A stretch of 26,604 nucleotides of DNA, taken from positions 1 to 26,604 of the forward strand of contig NQWY01024766.1 of NCBI GenBank assembly GCA_019425655.1, given 5' to 3'. Made by a program: the position numbers and the translations under genes. Positions 26,594 through 26,604 of this stretch are shown piece by piece; position 1 is the first letter of the stretch, and each line of letters starts with the position of its first letter. Source of the stretch: Rhizophagus prolifer. Its lineage: Eukaryota; Glomeromycota; Glomeromycetes; Glomerales; Glomeraceae. The notes beneath the pieces were generated by a model, which worked only from the letters and a program-made list of their open reading frames with translations, was not told the DNA's origin and did not search any database.

Positions 26594-26604
26594 AACCAAT
26601 AGTT

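Overview
This window is fungal mitochondrial DNA. It carries respiratory-chain genes with fungal-type sequences, a bacterial-like small-subunit rRNA, mitochondrial tRNAs, short group I introns and remains of homing endonucleases. The single tRNA-Trp has anticodon CCA, and the genes I translated by hand use TGG for tryptophan, so UGA is probably a stop. A candidate bacteria-like RNase P RNA, an ATP-synthase gene fused to a LAGLIDADG endonuclease, and nad genes scattered among solo mobile pieces all fit an early-diverging fungus (zygomycete-, mortierellid- or blastocladiomycete-like). The species cannot be named from this window.

Every host gene I recognise lies on the minus strand. In rising coordinates they are: atp6 (fused at its 3' end to a homing endonuclease that leaves the window), nad1, cox3 (two exons), nad6, tRNA-Met, tRNA-Trp, nad4, tRNA-Val, cob, nad3 and nad2 (overlapping by one base), tRNA-Ser(UGA), atp9, tRNA-Leu(UAA), nad5 (two exons), rns, tRNA-Glu, tRNA-Tyr, nad4L, a second tRNA-Met, tRNA-Gln, the rnpB candidate, tRNA-Asp, tRNA-Lys and tRNA-Thr. 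The genes serve complex I (nad1-6 and nad4L), complex III (cob), complex IV (cox3), the ATP synthase Fo sector (atp6, atp9), and translation and tRNA processing. cox1, cox2, atp8, rnl and the remaining tRNAs are not seen and should lie outside the window.

The long spacers are not empty. Three hold plus-strand fossils of a linear-plasmid type B DNA polymerase (about 3.9-4.05, 13.1-13.55 and 24.0-24.24 kb). Beside the first and third are broken LAGLIDADG pieces. Broken GIY-YIG endonucleases lie on the minus strand at 1.67-2.08 and 20.2-21.2 kb. A family of Ala/Ser/Thr/Pro-rich reading frames of unknown origin fills 1.45-3.55 kb.

Two kinds of short signal recur on the gene strand. A C-rich motif, AAAATTCCCCC, sits at or just after the 3' ends of most genes and looks like an RNA 3'-end signal. 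A 5' motif (TAGAAGTTCTAC or the related TATCAGTTCTA) lies upstream of several genes. At cob and rns it is joined, at identical spacing, to AAATCCGCAGCGATCT. These two signals and the atp6-endonuclease fusion, which runs through a C7 tract inside one copy of the 3' motif, are the most interesting observations here.
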